Assembly: GCA_017465745.1 (NCBI GenBank)
Contig: JAFTVM010000006.1
Span: forward strand, 62,001 to 126,000
Direction: 5' to 3'
Source: Oscillospiraceae bacterium
Lineage (GTDB): Bacteria > Bacillota > Clostridia > Oscillospirales > Oscillospiraceae
Length of the DNA stretch: 64,000 bases
Part shown: positions 1 through 8,605 of the stretch, piece after piece
Layout of the letters: every line of letters begins with the position of its first letter
Numbering within the stretch: the first letter of the stretch is position 1
The notes under the pieces: generated by a model
Told to the model about the DNA's origin: nothing
Database searches by the model: none
The model's input: only the letters and a program-made list of their open reading frames with translations
Position numbers and translations under genes: made by a program

Positions 1-1108
1 TGTCCAGGAAGTGCATGTGGTTCAGCAGCCACAGGGTATCCACACCCTTCGCGCCGCCCCGGCTGCCCTGCTGCCAGTCCAGCCACCAGAAGTCCACCCC
101 CCGCTCCTCATTGGGATGGTGCAGGTATTTCAGGTAGGCATCCATAAACTTCCGATTGCCTGCATCAAAGGGGATCTTATCCTCATTTTCATAGTCAACG
201 CCCAGTTCCTTCGCCATGGGCACATACATTTCCTCATGGGCGCGGACGCCGTCGGCGGGGTGAACATTCAGGGTGATCTTCATACCCATCCCATGGAGCT
301 TGTCCATAAACCCCTCGGGATCAGGGAAAAACGCAGGATTCCAGGTGTAGCCCGTCCAGCCGCTGCCGTACTGCTTCGGAATATCCACCAGATGCCAGTC
401 CATATCGATGACGGCGGTGGAGAAGGGAATGTTCCGCTCCCGGAACTTGCCCATCAGCTTCAAATAGCTTTCTTCCGTGTATTTATAGTACCGGCTCCAC
501 CAGTTGCCCAGTGCAAAACGGGGCAGCAGGGGCGTCGCGCCGGTCAGCCGGTAGAAATCTTTCAGGCAGCCCAGATAGTCATGACCATAGCCAAAGAAGT
601 ACAGATCGACGGATTCCCGGTCACGGGCAACGGCCCACTGGTCATCGGTGAGAAATGCGGACTTACCGTCATCGAGAACGGTAAAGCCGTTGCGCGACAG
701 GATGCCGGGTTCCAGATCAATGGCACCATCGGCATTGTCCAGCGTGCGGGCCGTGCCCTTCAGATCCTCAACCGCGTCGCCATAGTTCCATACGGAACCG
801 AAAACATGGAAGCCTTCCTTCAGTTCGATCCGCAGCCCTTCCCGGGTAAAGGCTTTCTTGTCATAGTAAAGGTGCAGCTTTTCCGTCACGATCTCCAGAG
901 ATTCGGCCTGCTCAATGACCCGGAATTTCACCGCCGGATAGTCCCGGCAGATAACAATTTGGGTGGGTTCATCCACGAAGCGGCCGTCCTCCTGGTACTC
1001 TGCCCGGATCAACCGGTCCGTCAGCACCGTGAAACGGTATTTCTCCCCCGCCACCATTGCGTTGCTTTTTGCAAGGGGCTTCAGCTCCAGTTTGTAGGTT
1101 TCAGACAT
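1..1108 (-). CDS. GH31 alpha-glucosidase-like glycoside hydrolase (partial)
   Basis: The reading frame starts at the ATG at 1108 and runs off the left edge, so about 369 N-terminal residues are present and the C-terminus is missing. It has the N-terminal beta-sandwich and the start of the TIM barrel typical of GH31. WNPAFFPDP is followed by FWWLDWQQG near residue 343, where the Asp of the LDW motif is the expected catalytic nucleophile. GH31 enzymes release alpha-linked glucose or xylose from oligosaccharides; substrate cannot be assigned from this part. It lies 13 bp downstream of the GH13 gene on the same strand, so the two are probably co-transcribed for intracellular alpha-glucan breakdown. 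No signal peptide is seen. Confidence 0.85.
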   Translation of the reverse strand, partial: MSETYKLELKPLAKSNAMVAGEKYRFTVLTDRLIRAEYQEDGRFVDEPTQIVICRDYPAVKFRVIEQAESLEIVTEKLHLYYDKKAFTREGLRIELKEGFHVFGSVWNYGDAVEDLKGTARTLDNADGAIDLEPGILSRNGFTVLDDGKSAFLTDDQWAVARDRESVDLYFFGYGHDYLGCLKDFYRLTGATPLLPRFALGNWWSRYYKYTEESYLKLMGKFRERNIPFSTAVIDMDWHLVDIPKQYGSGWTGYTWNPAFFPDPEGFMDKLHGMGMKITLNVHPADGVRAHEEMYVPMAKELGVDYENEDKIPFDAGNRKFMDAYLKYLHHPNEERGVDFWWLDWQQGSRGGAKGVDTLWLLNHMHFLD

Positions 1109-1121
1109 AGGCGCTCCCCTT

Positions 1122-3020
1122 TCACTTCATCCGGCATTCCATGAAGTAAGCCTGATGTGCCTTCACAGTCAATTCGATGCTGGTGTCATCCGGCTTTTTG
1201 TATTCCAAGTCCCTGCCAAAAATTTCCCGTGCAGGCTCGCTGGCACCCACAGCGCCCAAAGGCAGACGGATGGTCTGATCCTGATCGGCGGTGGACATCA
1301 CCATCACATAGACCTCATCTGCCCAGAACCGGGCGATGGCAACCACATTGTTCTCTGCGTACAGGAACTTCATACCGCCGCGGCTCAGCGCCTGATGCTC
1401 GGCCTTCATGCGGGCCATGGTCTGGTTCAGCCTATAGCTTTCAGATTCCTTGAAATCCTTGCTCCAGGGCATGGGATAGCGGCAGCCCTCGTTGGTACCC
1501 AGCACGCCATCCACACCGGCTTCGTCGCCGTAGTAGATGGAGGCAGCGCCGGGCAGCATGAACTGGAAGAGCACCGCACCCCGGTATTCCTCGGGGTGGA
1601 CAGCAGGATCGTTATGCAGGCGGCTGACGTCATGGCTGTCAAAGAGGTTAAACTGGTTTTCCTGCAATGCATAGGGCATCTTTGCCAGATGCTCCATGAC
1701 CCGGGCTTTCACATCCTCAGCGGTCATTTTGTAGGGTACCTGCCGCAGGATGGGGTTGCGCCCCATAAACAGGTCCGGCTCACCCAGGAACTGCCGGATG
1801 ATCCGGCCGCAGCCGTAGTAATTCATGGGAGAATCCCACTCACTGCCCTGGAGGTAAGCGCCGCAATCGCCCCACTCCTCTGCCAGAATGTAGGCCTGCG
1901 GGTTGACCTCCTTGATGCTTTTCCGAATTTCAGGCCACAGCTCATGGGACAGCTGCAGCTCATCCTTGCGGCCCATGATGTTGGCCACATCGAAACGCCA
2001 GCCGTCGATGCTGTAAGGCGGTTTCAGCCATTTTTTGATGACGGAATCCTCGGCCCGGTAGATAACCTCCCGGAGGGCGTCGGAGGTATAGTTCAGGGTA
2101 GGCAGCGTCTCCACCCCAAGCCATCCCAGGTAAGAATTGTTCTCTCCGAAGAAGTAGTAGGCCCGTTCAGGAGATTCAGGGTTGTTATAGGCGCCTTCAG
2201 ACTTGTCGAACCAGATACCGTCCTTGTTGAACCACTTGTGGTCGATGCCGGTGTGGTTGATGGAGATATCCAGGATCAGCTTCATACCGTTTTCGTGAAG
2301 AGCCGCACTCAGGTCTGCCAGCGCCTCATCGCCGCCGAAATGGGGATCCACATGGAAATAATCCAGACAGTCATACTTGTGGACGGAGGGAGCGGTAAAA
2401 ATGGGGTTCAGATACACCGCCGTCACACCCAGCTCTTTCAGATAAGGGATCTTCTCCTTGACGCCCTGAAGGTCGCCGCCGTAGAAGTCAAGACACAATC
2501 CCTCCTCGTAGGTCAGCGGCGTGTCCTCCCAATTCTCCATTTTAATGGCAGGGTGACCGTCCCGGGCATACTCACCGGACCGGACATCGTTGCACTCGTC
2601 ACCGTTGCAGAAACGGTCCGGGAAGATCTGGTAGAACACCGCATCCTTGACCCACGCGGGCTGAACATAGTCAGCCAGCAGCACAAAATCGTATGTAAAG
2701 TCCGGCACATAGGTGGTGATTCCATGTTGCGTATAGAAGTATACCACATTCTTGCAGACCAGATAGAACTGATACTGCATCCGGTTTTCCGAGATACGAA
2801 GGGGCGCTTCGTAATACTTCAGACCATGTTCCGTCTTCACGATCTGCATGTCGGCGAAATGCTCCTCGCCGTTGGGATTGGAGCGAAGCAGTACGTGCTC
2901 CACCGGGGCATCCGCATACATCCGGATGCGTACTTTCACGGTTTCAAACAGCGCAGGGCTCGGATTGCTGACAAATTCCGCCGTGCCGTCGCTGTGTACA
3001 CTTTCAAGCCATTTTTCCAT
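1122..3020 (-). CDS. GH13 neopullulanase/cyclomaltodextrinase-type alpha-glycosidase
   Basis: 632 residues. An N-terminal CBM34-like beta domain (about 1-125) precedes a GH13 barrel. All four conserved regions are visible: DISINHTG, GWRFDVAN (nucleophile Asp near 343), LAEEWGD (acid/base Glu near 381) and FDSHDVSRL (Asp near 462). The DAVFYQIFPDRF segment is typical of the GH13_20 group that hydrolyses cyclodextrins, pullulan and maltodextrins. No signal peptide, so it is probably cytoplasmic and acts on imported maltodextrins with the adjacent GH31 enzyme. The start is supported by a GAAGGAG ribosome binding site just upstream. Exact specificity is not determinable. Confidence 0.9.
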   Translation of the reverse strand: MEKWLESVHSDGTAEFVSNPSPALFETVKVRIRMYADAPVEHVLLRSNPNGEEHFADMQIVKTEHGLKYYEAPLRISENRMQYQFYLVCKNVVYFYTQHGITTYVPDFTYDFVLLADYVQPAWVKDAVFYQIFPDRFCNGDECNDVRSGEYARDGHPAIKMENWEDTPLTYEEGLCLDFYGGDLQGVKEKIPYLKELGVTAVYLNPIFTAPSVHKYDCLDYFHVDPHFGGDEALADLSAALHENGMKLILDISINHTGIDHKWFNKDGIWFDKSEGAYNNPESPERAYYFFGENNSYLGWLGVETLPTLNYTSDALREVIYRAEDSVIKKWLKPPYSIDGWRFDVANIMGRKDELQLSHELWPEIRKSIKEVNPQAYILAEEWGDCGAYLQGSEWDSPMNYYGCGRIIRQFLGEPDLFMGRNPILRQVPYKMTAEDVKARVMEHLAKMPYALQENQFNLFDSHDVSRLHNDPAVHPEEYRGAVLFQFMLPGAASIYYGDEAGVDGVLGTNEGCRYPMPWSKDFKESESYRLNQTMARMKAEHQALSRGGMKFLYAENNVVAIARFWADEVYVMVMSTADQDQTIRLPLGAVGASEPAREIFGRDLEYKKPDDTSIELTVKAHQAYFMECRMK

Positions 3021-3227
3021 GGTCTTTTCTCCTTCTTCCGTTTCCCGTCCAAATCCGGGAATATAACTGCATACTCGTCGGTGGGGACACGCCCTCCTGC
3101 TTCCAGTATAGCACGGCTGTCCAGTCCATGCAGGTGGATTCTGCTTGAATCAGGATACCTGTTTATATGCTTGCCGGGCGTTTCCCACCGGGGAAGCGAT
3201 ATGGGCTGAATCCACTCCGGCGCGCAA

Positions 3228-3259
3228 AAACAGCCGGAAGCTTTCACTCCCGGCTGTTT
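3228..3259 (-). terminator. Terminator after the moaD-moeB transcript
   Basis: AAACAGCCGG and CCGGCTGTTT arms flank a 12-nt loop; on the minus strand a run of five T follows. It lies just downstream of the MoeB-like stop codon. The rest of 3021-3288 holds no convincing gene, only the GH13 leader and a possible TATACT -10 box near 3105-3110 without a clear -35. Confidence 0.75.
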
Positions 3260-3288
3260 GCTTATAGATTTCCAACATCCCGCCACCA

Positions 3289-3960
3289 TCACACCAGGGG
3301 GATTTCCTCAAATTCCTGATTCAGAAGATCGAAATATAACAGCGTACCCGTCGGTACCGGACGGCCTGTCAGCAGTCTGACACACAGGGCCGCCTGCATA
3401 GAGGCGCACAGGGCCGGGGTGAAGCTGAGCACACTCTTGTCCCGCAGGACGGTTCCCTCAGGATAGAGCATTTCCATCAAACCGTCTCCCGGCATGGAGA
3501 TCGCCGCCTGGGCCACCCAACTCCGGATGGCACCGCAGATCAGCGGGATATTGGATGCAGCGCAGGCCTTCGCCAGGATCCTCCGGGCTTCAATACTGTC
3601 CAGGGCGTCCAGCACCGCGTCGCATCCGGCGATCAGCTCCAGCGCATTATTTTCATCCAGAAAAGCTTCCAGCGCCCGGATTTTTACATCCGGATTGACG
3701 CGTCTGATCCGCTCTGCCGCAACAGCCGCTTTGGGCATCCCCAACAGGCTTACCTCACTCAGAAGCTGGCGGTTCAGATTGGACGGCTCAAACACATCCC
3801 CGTCCGCCACTGTTATTGCCCCGATCCCGATGCGCGCCAGCAGTTCGATCAGATACCCGCCCAGACCGCCGCAGCCAATGACGGCCACTTTTTTCGTCTG
3901 CAGCAGGGCGCATTCTGTTTCCGTCAGCGCGGGAATATTCCGGATATATCGTGCCTCCAT
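3289..3960 (-). CDS. moeB: MoeB/ThiF/HesA-family sulphur-carrier adenylyltransferase
   Basis: 223 residues from the ATG at 3960. An N-terminal Rossmann nucleotide site reads VAVIGCGGLGGY (about 24-35), followed by the E1-like segment SNLNRQLL and the Asp pair in CDAVLDALDS. Family members adenylate the C-terminal Gly-Gly of a ubiquitin-fold sulphur carrier (MoaD or ThiS). The gene starts one base after the stop of a MoaD-like carrier ending in Gly-Gly-Gly, which makes the pair a natural E1-carrier couple for pterin dithiolene formation. I see no CxxC zinc pairs, so it resembles short MoeB/HesA forms. A longer in-frame start at 4017 would overlap the carrier and lacks a good ribosome binding site. 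A ThiF role is possible but less likely in this context. Confidence 0.85.
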   Translation of the reverse strand: MEARYIRNIPALTETECALLQTKKVAVIGCGGLGGYLIELLARIGIGAITVADGDVFEPSNLNRQLLSEVSLLGMPKAAVAAERIRRVNPDVKIRALEAFLDENNALELIAGCDAVLDALDSIEARRILAKACAASNIPLICGAIRSWVAQAAISMPGDGLMEMLYPEGTVLRDKSVLSFTPALCASMQAALCVRLLTGRPVPTGTLLYFDLLNQEFEEIPLV

Positions 3961-3961
3961 C

Positions 3962-4183
3962 TCAGCCGCCTCCCACAGGGGGGAACAGCGCCACCACATC
4001 GCCTGCCTTGACGGCATCGCCGGGCTTTCTGTGGAAGCCGTTGATCAGCAGAATGGCGACCTCTTCGGCAGGAATCCCCAGATGGGCGACGATGGAACCG
4101 GCGTCGGGAAAATCTGCGGCGGGAAGCATCTGCACCTTCCCGCGGCCCTCCCGCAGCGTGGCAAAAAGACGTACTTCGATCAT
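3962..4183 (-). CDS. moaD: MoaD/ThiS-family sulphur carrier
   Basis: 73 residues, a typical ubiquitin-fold sulphur carrier. It starts MIEVRLFATLREGRG and ends ALFPPVGGG; the C-terminal Gly-Gly is the site adenylated and thiocarboxylated in this family. It would donate sulphur to the molybdopterin/tungstopterin dithiolene. GGAG lies 8 bases upstream of the ATG. It is immediately followed by the MoeB-like gene and preceded by its own promoter at 4241-4270. Its placement behind the AOR gene argues for MoaD rather than ThiS. No separate moaE, moaA or moaC is in the window. Confidence 0.85.
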   Translation of the reverse strand: MIEVRLFATLREGRGKVQMLPAADFPDAGSIVAHLGIPAEEVAILLINGFHRKPGDAVKAGDVVALFPPVGGG

Positions 4184-4209
4184 AAGGATTCTCCAATCTA
4201 AAGAAAATG

Positions 4210-4234
4210 GGAGGGGTTCGGTGAACCCCTCCCT
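4210..4234. terminator. Perfect 11-bp hairpin between AOR and moaD
   Basis: GGGAGGGGTTC pairs perfectly with GAACCCCTCCC around a 3-nt loop; the minus strand continues ATTTTCTTTAG. It can end the AOR transcript, but it also lies at the expected 5' end of the moaD transcript started from 4241-4270. Confidence 0.7.
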
Positions 4235-4240
4235 TTATTA

Positions 4241-4270
4241 TTATACCGAATCAGCAATACATTCGTCAAG
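4241..4270 (-). promoter_or_regulatory. sigma-A-type promoter of moaD-moeB
   Basis: On the minus strand TTGACG (4265-4270) is followed after 18 bp by TATAAT (4241-4246). Transcription would begin near 4235, at the base of the 4210-4234 hairpin, giving moaD-moeB expression independent of AOR. Confidence 0.7.
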
Positions 4271-4351
4271 CATCAACGCAGCAATACCGAACGGTGAGCA
4301 GTGACGAATTGTACTGCGCCGGGCACGCATTGTCTGGCTGCGCATGCTGAC

Positions 4352-6169
4352 TTATTTGCCGATGCACTCGTCAAGACCCAGCTTCTTCAGGGTCTCGTCC
4401 GTGGGGAAGGCATTGACCCAGCCGCGGGCTGCATAGTACTGGGGCAGAGTCAGGGGCAGCTGGGAGACCATGCCCTTGGAGGGGCCGTTGGCAATGGGCT
4501 CCTTCAGCAGACGCTTGGGCAGGCGGTCGTCCTCGGGCTTCATGCCGGCGGCCTTGTTGAACATTCTCTCGATGTTGTAGATCCGGTCGCCGATCTCCAG
4601 CACCTGATCCACGGTCCAGTTGGTGCCGGTGGCGGCATTCAGCAGGTCGGTGTACTCGGAGGCGCCCATGGCGAAGGAGGTGAACAGGCAGTGACCCATG
4701 GAGTCGATGACGGCGGTGAGATCCTGGAAGGTCTTGGCCCAGGCGGCCTTCTCATCCACCACGGTGCGGTCCAGCTGCTGGGGCAGGCCCAGGATCTCGG
4801 GGGAGATCATGTAGCCGCGGACATGGCAGCCGCCGCGGTTGGAGGTGGCGTAGGTGATGCCGATGCCCTGGATGCCGCGGGCGTCATAGGCAGGCATCTC
4901 CTGCTTCTTGACGGACATGGAAATTTCGGGCATGCCGTAATGCTCACACAGTCTGGCGGAGCCGGAGCTCATCAGCCAATCCAGCTCGGTCTCAGGATCG
5001 CCCATGCGCTTGGTCCATTCGATGAGGGCCTTGGTGGAGCCCCACTCCAGGGGAACACCGGCGCACTCTTCTTCCTTGATGGCACCGCGCTGGTACAGCT
5101 CCATGGCGGCTGCGATGGTGCAGGGGGTACCGATGGCGTCCAGGCCGTACTCGTTGCAGAGCATGTTGCACTCGTCGATGACATTCAGGTCATTATTGCC
5201 GCAGTTGGCGCCGTAGGCCCACAGGGGCTCGTACTCGGGACCGCCGGCGATCTTGCCATTGATGTTGACCACACGGCCGCAGGCAATGGGACAGCGGGCG
5301 CAGGCGCTGGGACGGACCAGGTATTTCTCAGCCAGGGCTTCGCCGGAGATGTCCTCGCCCTGCTCGTAGTAGCTCTCCTGCCAGTTGCGGGTGGGCAGGG
5401 AACCGACGTTGTTGATGATGTTCACCAGGACGGCGGTGCCCAGGGCCCGCAGGCCGGAGCCGGTGACGCCGTTGGCCTTGATCAGCTCCATGGAACGCTT
5501 GGTGGCGGCCTTCAGAGCGTCAATGTCAGCGATGTTGTCCAGCTTGGTGCGGCTGGTTCTGACCACGATGGCCTTCAGCTTCTTGCTGCCCATAACGGCG
5601 CCGACGCCGCTGCGGCCTGCCGCACGGTCCTTGTCGTTCATGATGGCAGCCAGCAGGACCTTCTTCTCACCGGCGGGGCCGATGTTCAGGACGGAAGCAT
5701 CCTCGCCGTGCTTGGCCTTCAGCTTCTCGTCGATCTCCTCGCTCTTGACGCCCACATATTCCCGGGCGTCCAGCAGCTCGATCTTGTCGTCCACGATGTT
5801 CAGGTAGCACCATTCAGGGGCTTCGCCCTCCACGATCAGAGCGTCCCAGCCGGCATACTTCAGCTTCTGACCCCAGATACCGCCGGAATTGGAAGAGGCG
5901 ATCATGCCGGTCAGAGGAGACTTGGTGACCACCATGTAGCGGCCGGTGGAAGGCGCGGCAGCACCGGTCATGGGGCCGGTGATGTAGACGAGCTTGTTCT
6001 CAGCGGACAGGGGATCGACAGTGGCCACGCCCTCGTCGTACAGGATCTTGGTACCGAGACCACGGCCGCCGATGAACTTGTGGGCCAGTTCCAGGTCCAG
6101 CTTTTCAATCTTGATCTCGCCGGTGGTCAGGTTGATGCGGGCAATCTTTTCGTAATATGCGCCAGCCAT
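4352..6169 (-). CDS. aor: Aldehyde:ferredoxin oxidoreductase (tungsten AOR family)
   Basis: 605 residues from the ATG at 6169, which has a GGAGG site 7 bases upstream; an upstream in-frame start at 6193 would sit on the other side of that site. The N-terminal pterin-binding domain contains FIGGRGLGTK and KSPLTGMIASSNSGG. The [4Fe-4S] ligands appear as CARCPIAC (about residues 288, 291, 295) plus a distant Cys in DSMGHC (about 492), the spacing seen in characterised AORs. Family members oxidise aldehydes to carboxylates with ferredoxin as acceptor, or the reverse, using bis-tungstopterin. It is encoded beside pterin sulphurtransfer, MoeA and tungstate uptake genes, consistent with a tungsten enzyme. 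Substrate is not known; detoxification or recycling of aldehydes is an inference. Confidence 0.93.
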   Translation of the reverse strand: MAGAYYEKIARINLTTGEIKIEKLDLELAHKFIGGRGLGTKILYDEGVATVDPLSAENKLVYITGPMTGAAAPSTGRYMVVTKSPLTGMIASSNSGGIWGQKLKYAGWDALIVEGEAPEWCYLNIVDDKIELLDAREYVGVKSEEIDEKLKAKHGEDASVLNIGPAGEKKVLLAAIMNDKDRAAGRSGVGAVMGSKKLKAIVVRTSRTKLDNIADIDALKAATKRSMELIKANGVTGSGLRALGTAVLVNIINNVGSLPTRNWQESYYEQGEDISGEALAEKYLVRPSACARCPIACGRVVNINGKIAGGPEYEPLWAYGANCGNNDLNVIDECNMLCNEYGLDAIGTPCTIAAAMELYQRGAIKEEECAGVPLEWGSTKALIEWTKRMGDPETELDWLMSSGSARLCEHYGMPEISMSVKKQEMPAYDARGIQGIGITYATSNRGGCHVRGYMISPEILGLPQQLDRTVVDEKAAWAKTFQDLTAVIDSMGHCLFTSFAMGASEYTDLLNAATGTNWTVDQVLEIGDRIYNIERMFNKAAGMKPEDDRLPKRLLKEPIANGPSKGMVSQLPLTLPQYYAARGWVNAFPTDETLKKLGLDECIGK

Positions 6170-6226
6170 AGCAATACCTCCAAAAAATATCAAAAATGCG
6201 TGTTATCCATAGTTTCTCACACTTAC

Positions 6227-6254
6227 ATTATATTATAATTTACGCTTTCTTCAA
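6227..6254 (-). promoter_or_regulatory. Promoter of the AOR gene
   Basis: Minus strand TTGAAG (6249-6254), 16-bp spacer, TATAAT (6227-6232). It faces left and is followed by a leader of about 50 nt to the AOR start. Confidence 0.65.
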
Positions 6255-6272
6255 GAAGCCGGATCCATTTCC

Positions 6273-6354
6273 GCGTGAAACTGGACGAAACCATCCCATT
6301 TCACACATACTGCGTTGTGTAAACTGTGCGAAATGATACGAACTTGTACGAACT
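6273..6354. promoter_or_regulatory. Repeat-rich putative operator between AOR and its regulator
   Basis: Between the divergent promoters are two TACGAACT copies at 6337-6344 and 6347-6354, spaced by 10 bp, a related GGACGAAAC at about 6283-6291, and GTGAAA/TTTCAC arms (about 6275 and 6299). Ten-bp phasing would put a bound protein on one face of the helix. I infer a site for the adjacent HTH-PBP regulator; no family consensus was matched. Confidence 0.4.
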
Positions 6355-6380
6355 GCGCTTTCCGAATCCGTCCCCTCCTC

Positions 6381-6409
6381 TTGAGAAGGCAGACAAAAAC
6401 GGATATAAT
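6381..6409 (+). promoter_or_regulatory. Promoter of the regulator-moeA operon
   Basis: TTGAGA (6381-6386), 17-bp spacer, TATAAT (6404-6409). Predicted start near 6415, 28 nt before the HTH-PBP start codon. It drives the four-gene operon 6443-11889. Confidence 0.75.
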
Positions 6410-6442
6410 GTGTAGTATACATGATAAAACTCAGGGGGAATC

Positions 6443-7381
6443 ATGATGGCTCAGAACAAATCCCTGTCCACCCAGGAGGTGGCCGACATTCTCCATGTCA
6501 GCAAATCCACCATCTATGATCTGATCCGCAGAGGTGAGATCCATTCCTATAAGATCGGACGAAAGGTTCGCTTCACCCAGGACGATGTGGACGCCTACAT
6601 CGCCCGCTCCCGCCATGAGCACTCCACCCGCCCGGTGCAGACGGTGGACACCCACTCCACCCTGCTGACGCCGCCGGAGCAGACGGAGCCGGAGCTGATC
6701 ATCTCCGGCCAGGATGTGGTGCTGGATATTCTGGCCAATTTCCTGCAGGCCGAAGGCGTCAACGCCGCCCGGACCTATCTTTCCAGCTTCGAGGGCCTGC
6801 TGTCGCTGTATCAGGACAAGGTCCATGTGGCAGCCTGCCACCTCTATGACGGCCAGGACTTCAACGCCTCCTATGTCCGCACAATGATGCCCGGCGTTCC
6901 TGCTGTACTGGTGAATGTGAGCTACCGCACCCAGGGCTTTTATGTGAAGAAAGGCAACCCCAAGGGGATCACCGGCTGGGCGGATCTGGGGCGGACCGAT
7001 ATTTCCGTTCTCAACCGCCGTCCCGGCTCCAGCGCCCGGATCGTCATGGATATGCAGCTGAAGAAGCTGGGGATCCCCCGGGTAAACGTGAACGGCTACA
7101 ACAGGATCATGAAATCCCACCTGACCATGGCCGCAGCCATCGCTGAGGGCGAAGCCGATGTAGCCATCGGCACCGAGCGGATCTCCCGCCAGATGGACGG
7201 TATCGATTTCATCCCGCTGCTGGAGGAGCGGTACGATCTGGTCATCCGAAAAGACATGCTGGAAACGGAAACAGGAAAAAAGCTTTTGAAATCGCTGAAT
7301 TCTCCCGTTTTCCGCAGGGAAGTCGCCCATTTCTCCGGCAATGATTACCGGGATCTGGGCAGGATCATCACGGAGGTCTGA
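6443..7381 (+). CDS. HTH (excisionase-type) regulator with C-terminal PBP-like domain
   Basis: 312 residues. Residues about 8-57 form a MerR/excisionase-type helix-turn-helix (LSTQEVADILHVSKSTIYDL, then GRKVRFTQDDVDAYI). After a linker, residues about 95-312 are a periplasmic-binding-protein-like fold without signal peptide, with the segment LNRRPGSSARI. This architecture occurs in regulators of molybdate or tungstate metabolism, where the PBP domain is thought to sense a ligand inside the cell. It heads an operon with two moeA genes and is divergent from AOR, so it probably controls both through the 6273-6354 region. The ligand (tungstate, molybdate or a cofactor form) is an inference. GGGGG sits upstream of the ATG; a second ATG at 6446 is also possible. 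Confidence 0.85.
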   Translation: MMAQNKSLSTQEVADILHVSKSTIYDLIRRGEIHSYKIGRKVRFTQDDVDAYIARSRHEHSTRPVQTVDTHSTLLTPPEQTEPELIISGQDVVLDILANFLQAEGVNAARTYLSSFEGLLSLYQDKVHVAACHLYDGQDFNASYVRTMMPGVPAVLVNVSYRTQGFYVKKGNPKGITGWADLGRTDISVLNRRPGSSARIVMDMQLKKLGIPRVNVNGYNRIMKSHLTMAAAIAEGEADVAIGTERISRQMDGIDFIPLLEERYDLVIRKDMLETETGKKLLKSLNSPVFRREVAHFSGNDYRDLGRIITEV

Positions 7382-7382
7382 T

Positions 7383-8603
7383 ATGCTGCATGTAAAAACA
7401 CCGGAAGAGGTTCTGGCACTCATCGAATCTGAATTTTCTCCCGCGGCTGGAACGGAATATGTATCCCTCACCGCCGCTATGGGCCGCGTCCTGGCGGAGG
7501 ATATCGCTGCCACGGAATATGTGCCGGATTTTGACCGTTCCACCGTGGATGGCTATGCTGTCCGGGCCCGGGATACCTTTGGCTGCACCGACGCCATTCC
7601 CGCCATCCTGCCCCTGCAGGGGGAGGTCCTCATGGGCCAGGGGGCGGAATTCCCGCTGAATCCCGAAGAATGTATCGCCGTCCCCACCGGCGGCGCAGTG
7701 CCGGGAGGCGCAGACAGCGTAGTCATGCTGGAATACACCGAGGATTACGGCGACGGCACCATCGGCATTTCCAAATCCGCCGCCCCGGGTCAGAACATGA
7801 TCTTCCGGGGCGACGATGTGTACCCCGGCAAGGTGATCCTGAAAAAGGGGTGCGTGCTGTCGTCCCAGGATATCGGCGCCCTGGCCGCCATCGGCCGGGT
7901 ACAGGTGCCTGTTGCGAAAAAGCTGACGGTGGGCGTCATCTCCACCGGCGATGAGCTGGTGCCTCCCGAGGTTGTCCCTGGCCCCGGCCAGGTCCGCGAC
8001 GTCAACAGCCCCATGCTGGAGGCCATGCTGACCGCCTTCGGCGTAAATGTCATCAACTACGGTATTGTCATCGATGACGAAGTGCTGCTGACCGAGAAAG
8101 TTGTAAAAGCCGTCGGCGAATGTGACGCCGTCCTCCTCTCCGGCGGCAGCAGCGTGGGCGTCAAGGACGCCGCCTGCCGGATCATCGAATCCATGGGCAC
8201 GCTGCTGCTCCACGGCATTGCCATCAAGCCCGGTAAGCCCACCATCCTGGGCAAGGCAGGCATCAAGCCCCTCATGGGCCTGCCCGGCCATCCGGTGGCT
8301 GCTTATTTTGTGACGAAGCTCTTTGTGCTGCCCCTGCTGGGCCGGCTCATGGACAGGGATATGACCGCATACACCGTCACCGCCCGGATTTCCGAGAGCG
8401 TCAGCGCCAATCATGGCCGTGCCCAGTACCACTGCTGCCGCCTGGAGCACCGGGACGGCATCCTCATCGCCCACCCCATCCGGGGCAAATCCGGCCTCAT
8501 TACCACCCTGGCCGGCGCCGGCGGCTATTTCTGCATCGGCCGGGACTGCGAAGGTCTGCCCCGGGGCGCTGAAATTCAGGTAACCATCACATCAGGAGAT
8601 TAA
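7383..8603 (+). CDS. moeA: MoeA molybdopterin molybdenumtransferase
   Basis: 406 residues, full MoeA length. The N-terminal signature DFDRSTVDGYAVRA, the GDELVPP loop, LSGGSSVGVKD and GLPGHPVAA are all present. MoeA inserts molybdate, or tungstate in some lineages, into adenylylated molybdopterin. It starts one base after the regulator stop codon, with GGAGG inside the regulator's end, so the two are translationally coupled. A longer in-frame start at 7341 lies within the regulator and is unlikely. A second MoeA with an extra domain follows 2 bp downstream. Paired MoeA proteins are known in organisms separating Mo and W insertion; which copy handles which metal cannot be told here. Confidence 0.93.
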   Translation: MLHVKTPEEVLALIESEFSPAAGTEYVSLTAAMGRVLAEDIAATEYVPDFDRSTVDGYAVRARDTFGCTDAIPAILPLQGEVLMGQGAEFPLNPEECIAVPTGGAVPGGADSVVMLEYTEDYGDGTIGISKSAAPGQNMIFRGDDVYPGKVILKKGCVLSSQDIGALAAIGRVQVPVAKKLTVGVISTGDELVPPEVVPGPGQVRDVNSPMLEAMLTAFGVNVINYGIVIDDEVLLTEKVVKAVGECDAVLLSGGSSVGVKDAACRIIESMGTLLLHGIAIKPGKPTILGKAGIKPLMGLPGHPVAAYFVTKLFVLPLLGRLMDRDMTAYTVTARISESVSANHGRAQYHCCRLEHRDGILIAHPIRGKSGLITTLAGAGGYFCIGRDCEGLPRGAEIQVTITSGD

Positions 8604-8605
8604 CT

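Noticed and set aside
4301..6238. Long plus-strand open frame opposite the AOR gene
   Set aside because: It mirrors the AOR codons (rich in Gly/Val/Leu/His), has no ribosome binding site and no recognisable domain; a shadow of a GC-rich gene.
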